Shown: positions 49,346 to 60,278 of the stretch, in pieces
How the letters are laid out: every line of letters starts with the position of its first letter
How positions within the stretch are numbered: the stretch's first letter is position 1
Assembly: GCA_011009095.1 (NCBI GenBank)
Contig: VTPC01004086.1
Location: 1 to 64,000 of the forward strand
DNA length: 64,000 nucleotides
From: Ignelater luminosus
Taxonomy: Eukaryota; Arthropoda; Insecta; Coleoptera; Elateridae
Direction of reading: 5' to 3'
The notes under the pieces: generated by a model
What the model saw: only the letters and a program-made list of their open reading frames with translations
Database searches by the model: none
What the model was told of the DNA's origin: nothing
Translations under genes and position numbers: made by a program

Positions 49346-52300
49346 AATATCGAGTATCAAAAGAAAAAACAGAAGACGAAAGAATACGAGAGAAGATAAG
49401 AAAGACAAACGAGAGCGAGACAAGAATTACGAAGGAATTTACAAGAATAAGATGAAGAAGGAGATAAAGTATCATACTGCCCGCCTTAAGAACACAACCA
49501 GACGTTTCCATCTTAACATGAGGGATTCCGAAAGAGACACATCAATTTATAAGTCCGTCTGAATGACACACCACCGCAGAACAAGCCGGGCAAATCGGCT
49601 TCAGAATTCAAGCAGCAATACCGAAGGAAGAAGAGAATACATCGTCAAGAGGGCAATCAGTTACCAGAATTCAAGTCGCTGGATTTACGCTGTTTTGCGG
49701 GTTTTGGAAGTTTCGGAGTTTCAAGGAATGTGTATCATGTTATATTATCTATGTTATACTAAAACATACAGGTAGTAAAAAGTACCTTATCATCTTTGAA
49801 AAAAAAAGAAAGTAAAGAAAAGATTGAGGTGGGTACATGGAACGTCAGAACCCTCTTGCAACATGAAAAGTTGGAAAATTTAAGGAGAGAGATGCTGGTT
49901 AACAAGGTGGATAACATAGGTGTCAGCGAAGTTAGATGGGTGGGAAGCGGTGTAGAAGAGTGTGGGAATGCAGTTTTCTACTACTGTGGAAGTACCAAAG
50001 GAAAAATGGAGTGGGTTTTATAATTAGGAAGAATGTTGGGCCATGCATAAGTAAGGTTACCTACAATAGTGACAGGATTGTAGCTATTAAAACAGATGCA
50101 TCACCAAAAAATATTCTAGTCATCCGGGTATACATGCCAATAAGTGACAATGATGATGATGAAATAGAAGAAGTTTATGAAATAATAGAAAACATAATAA
50201 GAAGTGAAGGCAAGGGATACTGCAATATGATAGTAGAAGACTGGAACGTGAATGTGGGAGAGGGAAAAGTGGATGGAGTGGTCGGAAAGTATGGAGTGGG
50301 GCAACGAAATCACTTAGTGATGTAATAGAAGGTGGATCGATTTCATTTTGATTGAGAAGCGGTATAGGAACGGTTTAAAATGAGCTTGTGGATATCCAGG
50401 GGTGGATATTTACAGCGATCATGAACTCTTAGTAGCAGAGAGAAATGAAAGATTTAGTTAAGAACGCTACCTTGGAAAGTGTAGATAAGTAGTGGAAGAA
50501 GATAAAGACTGGTACAGTAAAAGGAAGTTTTAAAAACCAAAATACAGAAGAAGGAACGAAGTTTTGCAGGAAAGCTAACAATGAGTTCAGAAGGATTGCA
50601 AACAATTCAGAGAATGATTGGTTTGAGACAAAATGCAAGGAAATAGATAAGATATTCTCTACAATACGGTTAGATCTATTAACTGAGAGGGAATGAAGGG
50701 AAATGTTGGAAATGGAAATGAAGTAGCTGTAGAGAGCAAAGAGGGTGTGTTACTGAAGAACAAAGAAGATATGCTAGCTAAATGAAAAGAGCACATGGAA
50801 GACTAATATGGAGCCAGAGAAATATCATAAGAACTAGAAACAGAGAGAGAGAGAGAGAGGAAGAAGGAGATGAGAATAGTATAGGAGAAGGAATCTTAGA
50901 AACGGGAATGATGGCGGCAATAAAGGAGATGAAAGAAGGGAAGGCAGAGGGAGAGGACGGGATACCAGTTGAGCTTATAAAGTATTTGCAGGGAGAAGGT
51001 TTGAAGGAAGTTACATCGCTCTGCGATATGATTTACAAAAGCGAACAATGACCAATACCAATAATTCTACGGTTGGGAATGATTCTCCTGCTCAAGAAGA
51101 AGGATACAAAGAAATGCGAAGAACACCACTCGATAAGTCTGACCACACATGCAACGAAGATACTGTTGAAGGTGCTAAATAAAAGACCAATTAGAAATAT
51201 GGAAGAGAACGTAACAGAAGAGCAGTATGGGCTTAGAAACAAAATGCGCACAACAGATGCAATAGGTGTAGTACGTAAGATTGGAGAGAGATATTTTGAG
51301 AAGGGAAGAAAATTGAGCATCTGTTTTGTTGATCTCAAAAAGGCTTTTGACTGTGTGCGCTGAAAAAATCTGATGGGGATATTAAAAAAAAAGTGTGGAT
51401 TAAAGAGAACAAAGTCTCATAGCAAGTTTTTATTGTATTTAATTCAGGAAGCGGTCATCAGGTTGAGAGATAAACGAAGGGGCTGGTTCAACATCGGAAG
51501 AGGATTAAGAGAAGTATTCCCATTGCCGCCAACGCTCTTTAACATAATACATGTAGAGTATATGATCGAGCGTTGCTGGAACAAGGAATGAAAGTGGGAG
51601 GAAGAAAAATAGTAAGTATAAGGTTTGCAGACGATAGGATATTGCTTGCCAAAACCACGAAGAAGTTCGAAAGCATGCTCCAATACCAGCAGGATATGAG
51701 GAATGAGTTCGGGCTGAGGATACATGTAAAGAAAACGGAAGTAATGAAGATTGGAGAGGAGGGAGATATAATGGTAAAGAGAGTCGGAGAAAGAATTGAG
51801 CAATTGGACTGGTATAAGTATTTTGGTACAGAACTAACAACGAGCTGGAGAAGTGAGAATGAGATAAAAACAAGGATTGCAATGGGAAAGAAAGCTTTTT
51901 CGAAGAAATAGAGAGTAATGACAATTAAAGTCGATTTAGATCTAAGGAAAAGGTTGGTGAAGTGTTTTGTATGGAGGGTGTTTCTGTACGGGAGTGAGAC
52001 ACGGACACCTCTGAAGAGAGACAAAGGAAGGATTGCTGCTTTTGAGATTTGGTTGTGTAGAAGACTATTAGGCATTAAATGGACAAACCGGATAAGGAAT
52101 GAGGAAGCTTTGGAGAGCGTAGGGGAATGAAGGGAACTATTGAATGTTGTAGACAAAAGGGAAAAGAACTCAATAGAACGTGTACTGCTTCATTAAAGAC
52201 GTCTTGGCAGAAAAGAAGAAGTTTTGAAGAGAAAGAAAAAATAAACTCGCAAGGAACTTATACAATTCTAGGAAATAGGGTCAAGCTAAAACGGAAAAGT

Positions 52301-52400
52301 AAAAACTTTGAAGAGAAAGAGGAAGAAGACGTTTGTGTCTGCAGAATATTGAAGAAATACAAGCAGATGCAGGTATCTGAATCTCCCCTTCTTTAATAAA
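49346..52400 (+). mobile_element. LINE with AP endonuclease and reverse transcriptase
   Basis: Plus-strand APE-type non-LTR retrotransposon. Endonuclease (from about 49810): VGTWNVRTLLQHEKLENLRR with the catalytic Asn, VSEVRWVGSG with the Glu, a V-R-V-Y-M-P strand, EDWNVNVGEGKVDG (D-x-N) and SDHELLVAE near 50418 (catalytic S-D-H). RT: MKEGKAEGEDGIPVELIKYL (50782-51051), HHSISLTTHATKILLKVLNK, EEQYGLRNKMRTTDA, LSICFVDLKKAFDCVR (motif A, about 51340), a decayed REVFPLPPTLFNII block, RFADDRILLA (F-A-D-D, about 51620) and LDWYKYFGTEL. The tail gives YGSETRTPLKRDKGR and IKWTNRIRNEEALE. An AG-rich simple stretch interrupts at 50841-50860. Several stops and shifts inactivate it. Minus-strand open frames up to 205 codons here are antisense. 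Confidence 0.88.
50841..50860. repeat. (GA)n microsatellite inside the LINE
   Basis: About nine ga dinucleotides in the coding part just before the RT domain. Confidence 0.8.
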
Positions 52401-54423
52401 AAATCCAGTGGCGTTTTTAAATTTATTATTTTATTAATTAAAAACAAACCGATTATAGATATAGAAAATCTAGATATTTATTCATTTCTTTTACGTTATT
52501 GACGTACAGGGAACATTTTTACAAAAGAAAAGGTAATTATATCCAATTTCCAAATCATATCGTACCATAACTTTTGCTGATCTAAGACCAAGCTTAGATT
52601 TAATGAGAAATCCTTCATTTTTTCACAGGTTCGATAAATAATTCTAAAATCATCAGTTTATTTTGATTTGAGCAACTTTTCGTTAAAATTACAAGATTGT
52701 ACTTTATTTTGTCAAATATTGAATTGAACTGAGAATTATCTACATTCGATTTGAATAAATTCAACTAGATGTATATGTCTGTCTGGAAAAAAAGCCCATC
52801 AGACCGGTCGAACAAAAATATTTATCTTCAAATTTCAATTTTACAGTGAAGAATTTATTTGATCTTTTCCTATAGACCTATATGGTTAAAATATTGTTTT
52901 CAAATAATGAATTTTATTTAAGAAAAAATTGTAATCAGTACTTAAAACACACTTTAAACATTTTTATTAAATTTTTAATTACTTTTCTGTAACAGTATTT
53001 ATAAAAAATAAATTAAGAAACCGCTTTGATGTTAAAATTATGAAGTGTCAGTGACAAGTGTGAACTATATAAAAGTTATATTCTTCTTTCCCTTTTGTAT
53101 ACGTTAAATGAATTTACTTAAAATAAAAATAAATACTTTAGCTTTCACCAACAGATTTGAACGAAACGCCTGCAACAAAAAAAAATGAAATATAGTGTTA
53201 ACAATGTTGGATAACAAAGAAATATGAACTATTGCAAGCATATTTTAACACCACGTCTTTTGCTAAATTTCATGGAAAAATCTAACAGCGTGCTTTATGT
53301 AGAAAAAAATTACATTTGCGAGAAACTATGATAGTAATAAACTTTCAAATAACTTGGATGTAACATAAATTTGAATACACGTTTTGCAGTCACTTTGAAA
53401 CAAAAGTTACTGGAACTAAATTCTTGTTAGATGTTATTTAAAACTTTTACGGAATTAAATTTTTCTAGAGATAAAAATTTAGTGTGTCTAGCAAGAAGAA
53501 TTTACCTAATTCAACTTAGTAGCGTGTACGTGTAACTTAACAAATAATAGTAATAGCACGAAAAATAATTTTGTGCTACCTTTTGATAATTTTACAAAAA
53601 ATACGTGGCAAAAACACAGTTAATATTTAATGCTTGTAGATACCAAACGAACTCCAAAATCTCTCATTGGTTTGTAAGGTAAGATACGAAGAATGGTGTA
53701 GTAAGCGACTAACCGTCAATTATAAGAAGATATTCTGTAAACAGTGATGGTTATCAGTTGAAAAACTTTTAATTTTTTTGCAGCCTTTATTCTGGAATCT
53801 CCATAGTTCTCTAATTAAACTTTCTACAGCAATACTTACATATTTAGGAATGTTAATGGAACGATTAAACATTAACACATGATTTTTTAATACTTTACAC
53901 CGTAATATGCTATATCCATGAAATATCTTCAGACGTTCTTTGAATTTAACGGATTCAGGCCGTTTGCACATCAACACAGCTGCCGACGGACTAGTCTTTT
54001 TGCAACTATGGTCGAGTTGCCTCTGTTTTCCACGATCGTTTTGCAAGAAGACGCCAAGGAATCTACGCTCTTCATTCGGCCAACTTAATTAGTAAAGAAA
54101 CCCCTGGTCTTTAAGAATGAAACAATTTCTGTACATTTTGCCTGTTAATATTCCTTTTTGCCTTAGCTTAAGTAATTATTGCTTAACTCGTTATAAGTAT
54201 ATTAGAATTGTGAATCTATAGAAATTTAGTATTATTATCAGCCACTGTTAGTGGGATATTATCAACAGTTACGGTATTAGAAAAATTAATTTTCCTAAGT
54301 TTATAGAAGCAAACACATTTATCTACGTTTGAAATTAAATTTTCTGCGGCGCCACCAGTGATATTTGTTTATCACAAGACTTGATGTTCGAGATCCGTAG
54401 GTTCATCTGCTGTAACACCCAAG
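52401..54423. other. AT-rich intronic stretch
   Basis: Very AT-rich. One minus-strand open frame of 108 codons (53720-54046) is Lys/Asn/Ser-rich with no recognised domain. Given the composition and the absence of support, it is not called a gene. Confidence 0.4.
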
Positions 54424-55275
54424 TATACAAGGTGTGTAAATAAAGTAATAAGTCTGATTAATTGCAATTTTTTTATTTGACTAAAATTACAATTCCATAT
54501 TGTTTTCTTCAAATTGATTGCCTTGGGAAGCCACACAGCGATGGAGACGATTTTGCCACTCTTCATCGCAGTGCTGGAACTTGGATACTGAAACTGTCTT
54601 CACCTAGTCGGTTACGGCAGCTTTAGTGTCTTCTAGTGTGCCAAAATGACATCCATTAAGGTGATTTTTCAATCTTGGGAAGAGAAAAAAGTCACAAGGA
54701 CTCAAGTCGGAGGAATAAGAGGGCTGAGGAATCACAGAGATGTCTTTGCTTGCCAAAAACTCATTAATTTAACATGTACTGTGGCAAGGCGCGTTGTCGT
54801 TGTTCTTGATGCTTGGTCTCACTCGCACGACCGTTTTTTTTGCAGTCGTCTTTCAAGAACTTCTAGGTAAAATTGTTGATTTACCGTTTGGCCTGGAAAC
54901 ACAAATTTTTTGTAGACGATTTCCTGGCTATAAAAAAGCAAATGAGCATGAGTTTACTCTTCAACTTGTTCATTCTTACTTTTTTTGGCCTTGGTGAGCT
55001 TGAAGTGTGCCATTCCTGGTTCTGGAGCTTTGATTTGGGATTGCACTAAAAAACCAAGGCTTGTCGCCAGTAATGACATGTTTCAGAATATGAGGTTCAT
55101 TTTCAATCCGCTCCAAAAAGTCAAGGCACGTGTACTACTTGTCATTCTTTTGTTTCTGCGAAAGGTTTCTCGGGATAATTTCGCGCAGATTTTCCTCATT
55201 TCCAATTCATTGGCCAAAACCTCATGAACGGCGGTATGAGTCGAATTCAACTGTTCCCCGGTCATTTGGTCTGTC
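54424..55275 (-). pseudogene. mariner transposase, C-terminal two thirds
   Basis: Tc1/mariner remnant read on the minus strand, a lineage different from the mariner at 11.8 kb. It starts TDQMTGEQLNS, AVHEVLANELEMRKICAKL (55260-55200), then HVITGDKPWFF with the first catalytic Asp, FPGQTVNQQFYLEVLERRL, NNDNAPCHSTC with the second Asp, and SYSSDLSPCDFFLFPRLK with the third. The spacing is consistent with DD34D. It ends EEWQNRLHRCVASQGNQFEE before a tail with ctgattaattgcaattttttt. The left end, tatacaaggtgtgtaaataa near 54421, is likely the outer terminal repeat. At least three frameshifts and several stops are present. The N-terminus expected at its right side is replaced by the inverted-repeat arm. 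Confidence 0.82.
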
Positions 55276-55288
55276 AAGCAACGATCAG

Positions 55289-55507
55289 AAACATAGAAAT
55301 TTTGATTACTTCAAGTTTTTGTATAATCATTTTATAAATTTTGCAGTTTTCAAGATGAACGTCTTCAGGTTGATTTTCGTCCTTTTTAAACCGCATAGTG
55401 AGATCAACTATATAGGCTTCTTTTTCATAACACCTTCTCACAGCGTCATTATTGGATAGCCCATGAACCTCTTGATGTACTTCAAAACTTTTTTCTTCAA
55501 ATGTCTT
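55289..55507 (-). repeat. Inverted-repeat arm 1
   Basis: Its reverse complement runs gacatttgaagaaaa, gttcatgggctatcc, aataatgacgctgtg, gaaggtgtt, gacgaaaatcaacctgaaga, ctgcaaaatttataaa and caaaatttctatgttt. All of these occur in the same order on the plus strand at 56868-57038. This arm is the longer one, with about 50 extra bases in two indels. On the minus strand it lies within an open frame (55274-55564) of unknown nature, rich in acidic and basic residues. Confidence 0.85.
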
Positions 55508-56214
55508 TGCCATTATCGTTGTGCCTTTTGATTCTGAGAACTTCCCCGTATCTGCACATACCACGTGGCTGGGGGATTTGAACTTGTTACAATGTCCGCA
55601 ATAGCTCCAACAGCAGCGACATTACAAGCCACCTTTAAACAGTTTTTTCATTCTGAATTGCTTAAATCATTCCTTTGTATACTCGCTGATTGGCTGGTTT
55701 TACTTAGTTCTGTAAAATAATCTTGCGACCTCTTTCTGTAAAACTACCGAAGTCCTCGATATCAACCCTATATTACCGATCTAGGCCTTCTGTGGGCCTT
55801 TCCGGCATCTTCAACAGTGTTTCATCGCTCTTTGCTCCACCAGTGTTTTCTATTACCATCCGATAAAGACAAGTTGCATATTTTGCAAACCTCCATTTGC
55901 GTTGCATCAAAGGGCCTCTATCAAATACGTGCATGCAGTAAGCCGACTAGTGTCATATACTGTGCGAACTGATGACAAAGTTGCCTGGCTTTCACTTCGA
56001 ACATCATTCATCATCACTCCGACTGGAGTTTTGCGACCTCCGGTCTTGGATACCTATTCGGGATTTGGAACCTCAGGTTCAACCAGAGTATTCTACAGCA
56101 ATACGAGAGCAAAATGAGGCACTGGAATGCCTTCCGTACTTTTCAGGAGGTTACATTGCTCTAGACACGGCCGGTTATGAGCTCTCTGCTTCGAATCTAC
56201 TTCATTTAAGTCAT
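55508..56214. other. Unassigned segment between repeat arm and LINE tail
   Basis: Open frames at 55902-56241 on the plus strand have no recognised domain. The sequence is neither the Jockey RT nor mariner that I can identify, and may be the 3' remainder of either, or older DNA. Confidence 0.3.
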
Positions 56215-56640
56215 TCGTTCACTACCACGACCACGTTGTAGGTATTTTACATGTTCTTGCCATGGGACGGGTCGGTTGTGGATGTGGATTTGGTCTGGTT
56301 GTGGAGGATGTCGTTTTGTATACAGAACCGCTGCAGTTTTTTCTGCATTGATAGTTATTCTCCAAGTATTGAACCAGTTGCCGATAGTGGTGTCGGCTTC
56401 TTGTAGTCTTGTGGAGATTATTTGGGAGTCTCTGGATGGGGTCCATATTACCGTATCGTTAGCATATAAAGCTAGGTGGGTGCCTGCTGGAGTAGGTAAT
56501 TTAGACATATAAATGGCGTACAATGTTAGTGAGAGGAGGGACCCTTGGGGGACTGTGATTCGTTTTGCAGTCGAACGGACATTTTGAAATTTAACGCAGA
56601 AAGTGTGTTTTATTAGATAGGATGCAATGAGGTTCACTAG
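56215..56640 (-). pseudogene. Jockey-type reverse transcriptase, second part
   Basis: It resumes with LVNLIASYLIKHTFCVKF, ITVPQGSLLSLTLYAIYMSK (G-V-P-Q-G-S block), LALYANDTVIW where the catalytic Y-A-D-D has become Y-A-N-D, and NWFNTWRITINAEKTAAVLY, then VPWQEHVKYL. The loss of the first catalytic Asp would inactivate the enzyme even without the insertion. Confidence 0.87.
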
Positions 56641-56645
56641 TTTGG

Positions 56646-56890
56646 TTAGAATGCAGTTGCAGGCCTTCCGCTGCGAGATTCATCTTCAATCTGTTCTCTT
56701 ACTTCTGAAAATGCCTTAAACCATCTGGAAACCTGGACTCTTGAGAAAACATTGTCTCTATAGGCCTGCTGAAGAGCTGAAAAAGTCTCTGTCGCAGTGT
56801 GACCAAGTCTGAAGCAAAACCTGATAACACAGGGTTGCTCGAAATTGATATTATTATAGATACTGGAAAAGACATTTGAAGAAAACACTT
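56646..56890 (-). pseudogene. mariner transposase, N-terminal fragment
   Basis: Minus-strand frame with EQPCVIRFCFRLGHTATET, FSALQQAYRDNVFSRVQVSR and EDESRSGRPATA, the helix-turn-helix (HTH_48-type) DNA-binding half of SETMAR-like mariner transposases. It stops abruptly at 56646, where Jockey RT sequence begins. The fragment sits in 57290-56640, DNA inserted between two parts of the Jockey RT. It might be the missing front of the mariner at 54424-55275, because the two are on the same strand and complementary in content, with about 30 residues unaccounted for. Confidence 0.75.
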
Positions 56891-57038
56891 TTTAAGTGCA
56901 TCAGGAAGTTCATGGGCCATCCAGTAATGACGGTGTGAAAAGGTGTTCTGTTTGAAAAGGATGAAAATCAACCTGAAGACTGCAAAATTTATAAACTGAT
57001 TATACCAAAACTTGAAGTAAACAAAATTTCTATGTTTG
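56868..57038 (+). repeat. Inverted-repeat arm 2
   Basis: This is the partner of 55289-55507 in opposite orientation. The intervening loop of about 1.36 kb contains the 3' half of a Jockey RT and the N-terminal mariner fragment. Confidence 0.85.
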
Positions 57039-57285
57039 GACTTTCGTTTGGGCCATTTGTTCCATCAATAACTCTGAAAAATTACAGATGTGAAGAAACT
57101 TTTTGTGAACAAATATACTAAATGACTGTTGTTGTGTGTAGATAAACGTAGCGTTCGATATGGCAACACTAGGGTCTACCCGTTTAGAGGGAAGGTGAGT
57201 CAACCTGTAATGCTTTGCCAGTACGAGTTTAAACTCCGTAGTTATTTGGCTGTCCGTAGGAATTTCCTTCGTAAACTGCTTTTTT

Positions 57286-58080
57286 TTATACTGATATCTG
57301 GGACATTTTGTACAAGAGGCCGTTGTGCCATATCTTGTCAAACGCCTTGGATCTGTCAAGGAAGAGGGCTCCTGTGTGGTCTCGTTTGTTGAATCTGTCG
57401 GTGATGTGTTCTACCAGCTTTAGGAACTGGTGGATGGTGGCGTGGCCGCTGCGGAATCCAAATTGTTTGTCTTGTAGTAGTTCGAGTGCGTCTGCGTCTT
57501 GGCAGAGTCTAGTCAGTATCACTCCTTCTGCCACTTTTGCTAGCAATGGTAGTAGGCTGATAGGGCGGTAATTTTGGGGGAAGAGAGGGTCTTGCCCTGC
57601 CTTCTGAATAACTATGACGTCTGCGTTTTTTCACTGGGCTGGAAAGTGGCGAAGTCTTAAATAGCGTTTATAATATTCACCAAAGCGATGATTGCTTTTT
57701 TGGGCGTACTTTTTAGTACCGATTTGGCAATTCCATCAGGTTCTGGTGCTTTTCTTGGTTTGGTGGCCCTGATTAGGTTGTTGATCTTGTCTGGGGACGT
57801 TTGAGTTAGGGGGGGATCATCATCGTCTGCTTGTAGCTTGTCTCGGAAGTGTCCGTTAACCTTGGAAATATCAATATTATTATAATTTGGGCTGCATTGT
57901 TTCTCAAAAGTGTTTGCAAAGGCCTCGGCTTTGTCTTCATTGGAGTATACCAAACCTTGTTCTCCATGTATGGGCGGGACGTGTTGCTTTTTATTCTTCA
58001 AACATTTAACCATGCGCGATAGGGAATTGTCTTGGGCATTTAGGGTTTTTAGTTTTTTAGACCAGGTAGCGTTTCTGTGC
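57286..58080 (-). pseudogene. Jockey-type reverse transcriptase, first part
   Basis: The linker and RT N-terminus at 57657-58013 contain AEAFANTFEKQCSPN and KINNLIRATKPRKAPEPDGI (K-A-P-G-x-D-G-I block with Gly changed to Glu). The next part (57286-57546) gives KVAEGVILTRL, QFGFRSGHATIHQFLKLVEH and ALFLDRSKAFDKIWHNGLLY. In that last segment motif A normally reads D-x-x-K-A-F-D; here both its Asp residues are kept and Arg-Ser precede the Lys. The sequence then runs into the mariner-containing insert. Confidence 0.87.
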
Positions 58081-58299
58081 TCTCTGATCTGTTGTCTGAT
58101 TTGGTTGTTGAGTCGTGTTAGGTCGTATCGGACATTTGGTTGTAATGCAGTTTGTCATCGTCTGCGGGTTTGGTTTCTTGTACGTATGAGGTCTTTGATG
58201 GCCGGAGGAAGGAGATTTCTGCCATCTGGGATTGTTATAGGGTTTGATGCGAAATGTAGAGATTCTTCGAGCTATTCAGGGTTTCGGATGGTGGGAATG

Positions 58300-58990
58300 C
58301 TGCCCTAATTACGTTGTAGATGGTTATGAAATGCAGGTGACGATGTTATGCATCTTCGGGCAATGGGAGCGGCTTCGAAGTCCCCGAGGTGAAAGAGCAC
58401 GGGGTTGTGGTCGGAGTCTAGTTCGCGTACTGTCGTTATGTCGTATGCTAGTCGTAGGTTTTTTAGAATGGCAATGTCGAGTACGTCTGGATGGCCATGT
58501 CCGAAGAAAGGTGGAGTTTGTGGACTTACCACTACAATGTCGTTGTGTGTAGCGTATCTGTTTAGCGTATTGCCTTTGGAGTTTATTCCCAGACGGGTGT
58601 TTTGCGTTAAGGTCGCCGCCCAGGATTGTTTGGTCGTTGTTGTCTAGTAGAGTGTCAAGGTTGTCGTCGGGCAGGGGGCGGTTTGGGGAGCAGTAAACCT
58701 CTGTTAGCTGTAAGGGTTTGGTGACAGCCATATTTTTATAGATAGAGGTGGCCTCTATATGTTATAGGGCGTGTGTGGGACCCGAGAAATGGTCTATGCT
58801 TAATTTTAGGTAGATAACTGTGCCTCTACCTCTGTCGTATAGACGATCGTGGTGATATAATGTATAGTTGGGAAACCTCGGTTCTGTTTGTCGTAAATGG
58901 GTTTCGCATACTAGTATTACATCGAGATTGTGATGGTAGGTAAATTCGAGAAGGTCAAATTTCTTAGATTCTAATCTATTGGTATTTTAG
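58300..58990 (-). pseudogene. Jockey-type AP endonuclease
   Basis: Minus-strand text in order: FDLLEFTYHHNLDVILVCET with the catalytic Glu (about 58960-58900), LYHHDRLYDRGRGTVIYLKL, VTKPLQLTEVYCSP, ILGGDLNAKHPS with the D-x-N pair (58620-58590), HPDVLDIAILKNLRLAYDIT and LDSDHNPVLFHLGDFE with the S-D-H motif (58420-58380). Two frames alternate through one frameshift. It is close to a complete endonuclease domain. Confidence 0.87.
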
Positions 58991-59040
58991 AAACCAATCT
59001 GTAGCAATATCGGTTACTATGTTTGTGTTGGCATTATTTA

Positions 59041-60278
59041 TTAGAAAGTCCTAAAATGTCGGGTAAAAGTTCTAAAATGGTTGTTATTTAGAGCTTTCAA
59101 TGCCATGGTTAGAATTTTCTTAAGTAAAATGAAGTGGGCAGCGTTACCTAGCAGTTTAAATAGAAGCGCGGAGTCGTTGGGCTGCATACCAGTTGGTGGA
59201 GGTGTGGATGTTGTTACAGCTGGGGTAGTGGTTGCTGCAGCGTATGTTTTCTGGAGTGTAGATCTCATGTTTGTCGGCTGGTTGCTGTGTTCAGTGGTAT
59301 TTTGGTGTGGTAAAATGCCGGATTATATAGGAGGTGCTGGCGCGACGGTGGCACGTGTTGGAGGATGTGGGAAATCATTGGGAGACTTTGATTGAGGTTG
59401 TTTTTTCGGGAAATTTGAGCATCCTTGGTAGTTGACTGGATGGTTACCTTTAAAATTAGCGCAGGTGGCGGGCTCTTCTTTAGGCTTTGTGCAAGTGGCC
59501 GAATGATGATTTGTGGCGCACTTGACGCATCTAGGCTCTGAATGACAGCCACGCTGAGTGTGATGGAAGCTCTGGCAGCGATGGCACTGGCTTAGGGTTT
59601 CTTTTTTTTTGTACGTGGCGTTTTGGTTTTTACTGTAAGGGGGAGAACTGATTCGATGTTTTATATGTCTTTGGAGTTTCCTTTCCTACGTGTAGACGGG
59701 TAACAATCTTGATTGGGAAACCTTTCGCACGTAAATTGCGTCTAAGGACAACTCTGAATGGTTTATCCTCTTTCAGCTGGTATGTATAGAAGAATACTCC
59801 GTCATCATCAAGTAAGTGAATCATATTTCTGTAGTCTTCTAGACTGACGGGTTGAACACTGATTCCGTCAGAGATGCTTTTGGCTTTGGAGAAGCTTATT
59901 TTTAGACGGGTTTATAGGGTTGCCTATTGGTTTTTGTCTTTGATTATTATTGGTGGGATTTTTGATGTTTTGGCAGTTGAAAAGATATGAGGTCCTCGGG
60001 CATTTCATTCCATATTGATACCTGCTAATTCTTCGAACTGATTTTCTGTTTCGGCCGTGTTTCTGTCTGTGGAGTCACGTCTGGTGCATTTTTTCGATTT
60101 GCGATCTGAAATGGGAGTAAAATTATCATTGTCGTTTGCTTGGGGATTTGACATTTCAGGTTGTGAATCATGTTTTTGATGGGTTTGAGCGGCCAAATTT
60201 GTTTGCGGCAAACTGTAGGATTTCGTTGATGAAGTCGTCTAACTCTTTCTCTGCCATTTCTTCGATTTTCGTCGTCAT
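59041..60278 (-). pseudogene. Jockey-type gag
   Basis: A likely ATG at 60278 gives MTTKIEEMAEKELDDFINEI. A middle part (59630-59824) reads HLLDDDGVFFYTYQLKEDKP and FRVVLRRNLRAKGFPIKIV, matching the Gag region before the knuckles in Jockey-like LINEs. Three zinc knuckles follow near 59590-59420. CHRCQSFHHTQRGC and CVKCATNHHSATC are intact in pattern, while CANFKGNHPVNYQGC has Phe for the second Cys. A Pro/Thr-rich tail runs to 59041. Stops occur, for example between 60140 and 59824. Gag of such elements binds the RNA and carries it to the nucleus; here it is inactive. Confidence 0.85.

Larger units (their letters stand above)
56215..60278 (-). mobile_element. Jockey-type LINE, nearly full length, interrupted
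   Basis: Minus-strand Jockey-like non-LTR element with gag (59041-60278), endonuclease (about 58300-58990) and RT (56215-58080), all in order and decayed by scattered frameshifts. The RT is split at about 57290-56640 by a 650 bp insert containing mariner N-terminal sequence. The 3' end after the YANDT block is missing: similarity stops at WQEHVKYLQ near 56230, where other DNA begins. No poly(A) or target duplication could be located. It lies antisense within the large Ddr intron. Confidence 0.88.

Noticed and set aside
51539..52156. The longest open frame in the window, 205 codons on the minus strand
   Set aside because: It is antisense to the RT C-terminal part of the plus-strand LINE, whose motifs (FADD, KYFGTEL) are real. 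The frame is a composition artefact.
53720..54046. 108-codon minus-strand frame in AT-rich intron
   Set aside because: It has no domain, no splice context and low-complexity composition.
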